In this document: positions 6,105-7,158 of the stretch, one piece after another
Layout: every line of letters begins with the position of its first letter
Position numbering within the stretch: the first letter of the stretch is position 1
Source: Pseudomonadota bacterium
GTDB lineage: Bacteria; Myxococcota; UBA9042; PHBI01
Direction of reading: 5' to 3'
Length of the DNA stretch: 7,158 nucleotides
NCBI GenBank assembly: GCA_005788935.1
Contig: SYAK01000184.1
Coordinates: forward strand, 1 to 7,158
Translations under genes and position numbers: made by a program
The notes under the pieces: generated by a model
Databases searched by the model: none
What the model was told of the DNA's origin: nothing
Seen by the model: the letters and a program-made list of their open reading frames with translations, nothing else

Positions 6105-6343
6105 TCCCCGGCTGCGGGTGCCTTGCGAAGTGGGCGTCGCGCCGAGGTCGCTGCGAGGTGTGCGGTGAGGCGCGCTCCAGCCCCGGCCGACGGCAGACTG
6201 GCGCCCTCGTGCAACGTCGGACGCGGGTTCGGTCCCACCTGGAGATCTCCCTCCCACAGGCCGAGGCGAGGCGGGTGTCCGCGCTTGCCACCACCGCCGC
6301 CGCCGCATAGGGTCCGGGGACCAACCCGACGTTCGGAGCAAGC
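6105..6343 (+). other. Intergenic region between ftsB-like and methyltransferase genes
   Basis: No gene is recognised in these 239 bases. A 4-base-pair hairpin (CCCG-GCTG-CGGG, 6107-6118) follows the FtsB stop but has no T-run, so it is not a convincing terminator. The length of the gap suggests the methyltransferase may have its own promoter. Confidence 0.4.
6335..6338 (+). promoter_or_regulatory. Ribosome binding site of the methyltransferase gene
   Basis: GGAG lies five bases before the ATG at 6344, supporting that start for a gene that otherwise has no fixed 5' end. Confidence 0.65.
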
Positions 6344-7158
6344 ATGCCGCGCGGCGCCTCGATCACCGCTTCCGCCGTCTGCCTCTTCCGCGCCCTCGAG
6401 CACGCGCGGGGGGCGGCGCGGCGAATCGACGACCCCTTCGCGGCGTTGTTCCTCCAGCCAGCCCTGGCGGCTCTCGCTCGCTTCCCTGGCGCCGGCAAGG
6501 CCCTGATGCAGGGTCGCCACTTCGGACTCGGAGCTGGCGCGCTCGCCCGCTACGTCGTCGCGCGCCACCGGACGCTCGACAGGGCCATGCTCGACTTCGT
6601 GGCGGCTGGCGGGCGACAGGTCGTGATCCTCGGTGCCGGACTCGACGCGCGGGCGTGGCGCTTCGCGGATGCGCTCGGCGGGGTCGCGGTGTGGGAGGTC
6701 GACTTTCCGGCCACGCAGGGCCTCAAGCGCACCCTTTTGGCGCGCGCGGGGCTGCCCGAGGCGCCACGCTTCGTGGCGGTGGACTTCGAGCACACGCCGC
6801 TCGCGGCGGGCCTGCTGGCGGCCGGGCTCGATGCGTCGCGCCCAACCTGTTTCCTCTGGGAGGGCGTGACGATGTACCTCACGCCCGAGGCGGTCGCGGA
6901 CACGCTGTCGGCCGTTGCGGGCCTGACGCCGCCTGCGCAGCCCGGGACGGCACCCTCCCGGCTGGTCTTCGACGCGTGGGTCCCGTCGTCGGGCTCGCTG
7001 CGGGCGGTGGTGCGCCGCGGGACGAGTCACCTGCTCGGGCTCATCGGCGAGCCCTTCAAGTTCGCGTTGGCGCCGGACGAGGCCCCGCGTATGCTCGCTC
7101 GCGCCGGCTGGCGGGTGCGCGCGTTGCACGACCGCGCGAGCCTGGCATCCGGCCTCGG
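6344..7158 (+). CDS. SAM-dependent methyltransferase, TIGR00027/leucine carboxyl methyltransferase-like family, 3' partial
   Basis: The frame stays open from the ATG at 6344 to the right edge, giving 271 residues. The family usually has about 280-300, so little is missing. The N-terminus (SITASAVCLFRALEH, then RIDDPFA at 27-33) matches the SrTA..vA..RA...DDP pattern of the family. VVILGAGLDARAWRF (93-107) is the SAM-binding motif I with its characteristic GLDxRxxR-like form. VWEVDFP (117-122) carries the acidic residue expected to hold the ribose, VAVDF (144-148) is the next SAM-site strand, and LWEGVTMYL (171-179) and EPFKFAL (236-242) are further conserved blocks. It would be a cytoplasmic O-methyltransferase; family members often act on carboxyl or hydroxyl groups of polyketide or lipid metabolites, and the substrate here is unknown. 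Confidence 0.92.
   Translation, partial: MPRGASITASAVCLFRALEHARGAARRIDDPFAALFLQPALAALARFPGAGKALMQGRHFGLGAGALARYVVARHRTLDRAMLDFVAAGGRQVVILGAGLDARAWRFADALGGVAVWEVDFPATQGLKRTLLARAGLPEAPRFVAVDFEHTPLAAGLLAAGLDASRPTCFLWEGVTMYLTPEAVADTLSAVAGLTPPAQPGTAPSRLVFDAWVPSSGSLRAVVRRGTSHLLGLIGEPFKFALAPDEAPRMLARAGWRVRALHDRASLASGL

Noticed and set aside
6285..6311. TTGCCA and CATAGG as a promoter for the methyltransferase gene
   Set aside because: The spacing is only 15 bases and the -10 match is poor; not enough to call.
5984..7129. 381-codon minus-strand open frame over the FtsB and methyltransferase genes
   Set aside because: It is antisense to two recognised genes and its product is Arg/Glu/Gly-rich with no recognisable domain.

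Overview
This window is uniformly GC-rich DNA with mostly G or C at third codon positions. It looks like a chromosomal segment of a Gram-negative bacterium. An outer-membrane-type lipoprotein, a barrel-like protein ending in Phe, a Cys-rich double formylglycine-generating-enzyme-like (SUMF1-fold) protein and the form of FtsB all fit a Myxococcota-like (deltaproteobacterial) genome. That placement is inference from protein style; no marker gene is present. No rRNA, tRNA, CRISPR array, insertion sequence or phage gene was seen.

Layout: (1) 1-1755, plus strand: the 3' part of a large surface-type protein. It enters the window in the last strand of an InlB/Listeria-Bacteroides-type repeat, followed by two tandem SUMF1-fold domains. 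(2) 1756-2025: a convergent intergenic gap with no clear terminator. (3) 2026-3207, minus strand: a class V PLP-dependent aminotransferase of the isopenicillin-N-epimerase-like group. (4) 3330-4286, minus: an unrecognised protein, probably an outer-membrane beta-barrel. (5) 4283-5464, minus: a lipoprotein of the endonuclease/exonuclease/phosphatase (EEP) fold, whose stop overlaps the start of the barrel gene as ATGA. (6) 5465-5801: a divergent intergenic region with several inverted repeats. (7) 5802-6104, plus: an FtsB/DivIC-family septum-formation initiator. (8) 6344-7158, plus: a SAM-dependent methyltransferase of the TIGR00027/leucine carboxyl methyltransferase-like family, cut by the right edge.

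The EEP lipoprotein and the barrel protein almost certainly form one transcription unit and probably act together at the cell envelope. The aminotransferase lies downstream on the same strand after 122 bases, so it may be co-transcribed or have its own promoter. The FtsB and methyltransferase genes run the other way from a shared divergent region. I found no convincing new multi-gene defence or mobile system. The most unusual items are the InlB-repeat plus double SUMF1 protein, which lacks the copper-site cysteines of true FGE yet keeps eight cysteines in strict register in each domain, the coupled lipoprotein/barrel pair, and a nested inverted repeat just upstream of the FtsB gene.
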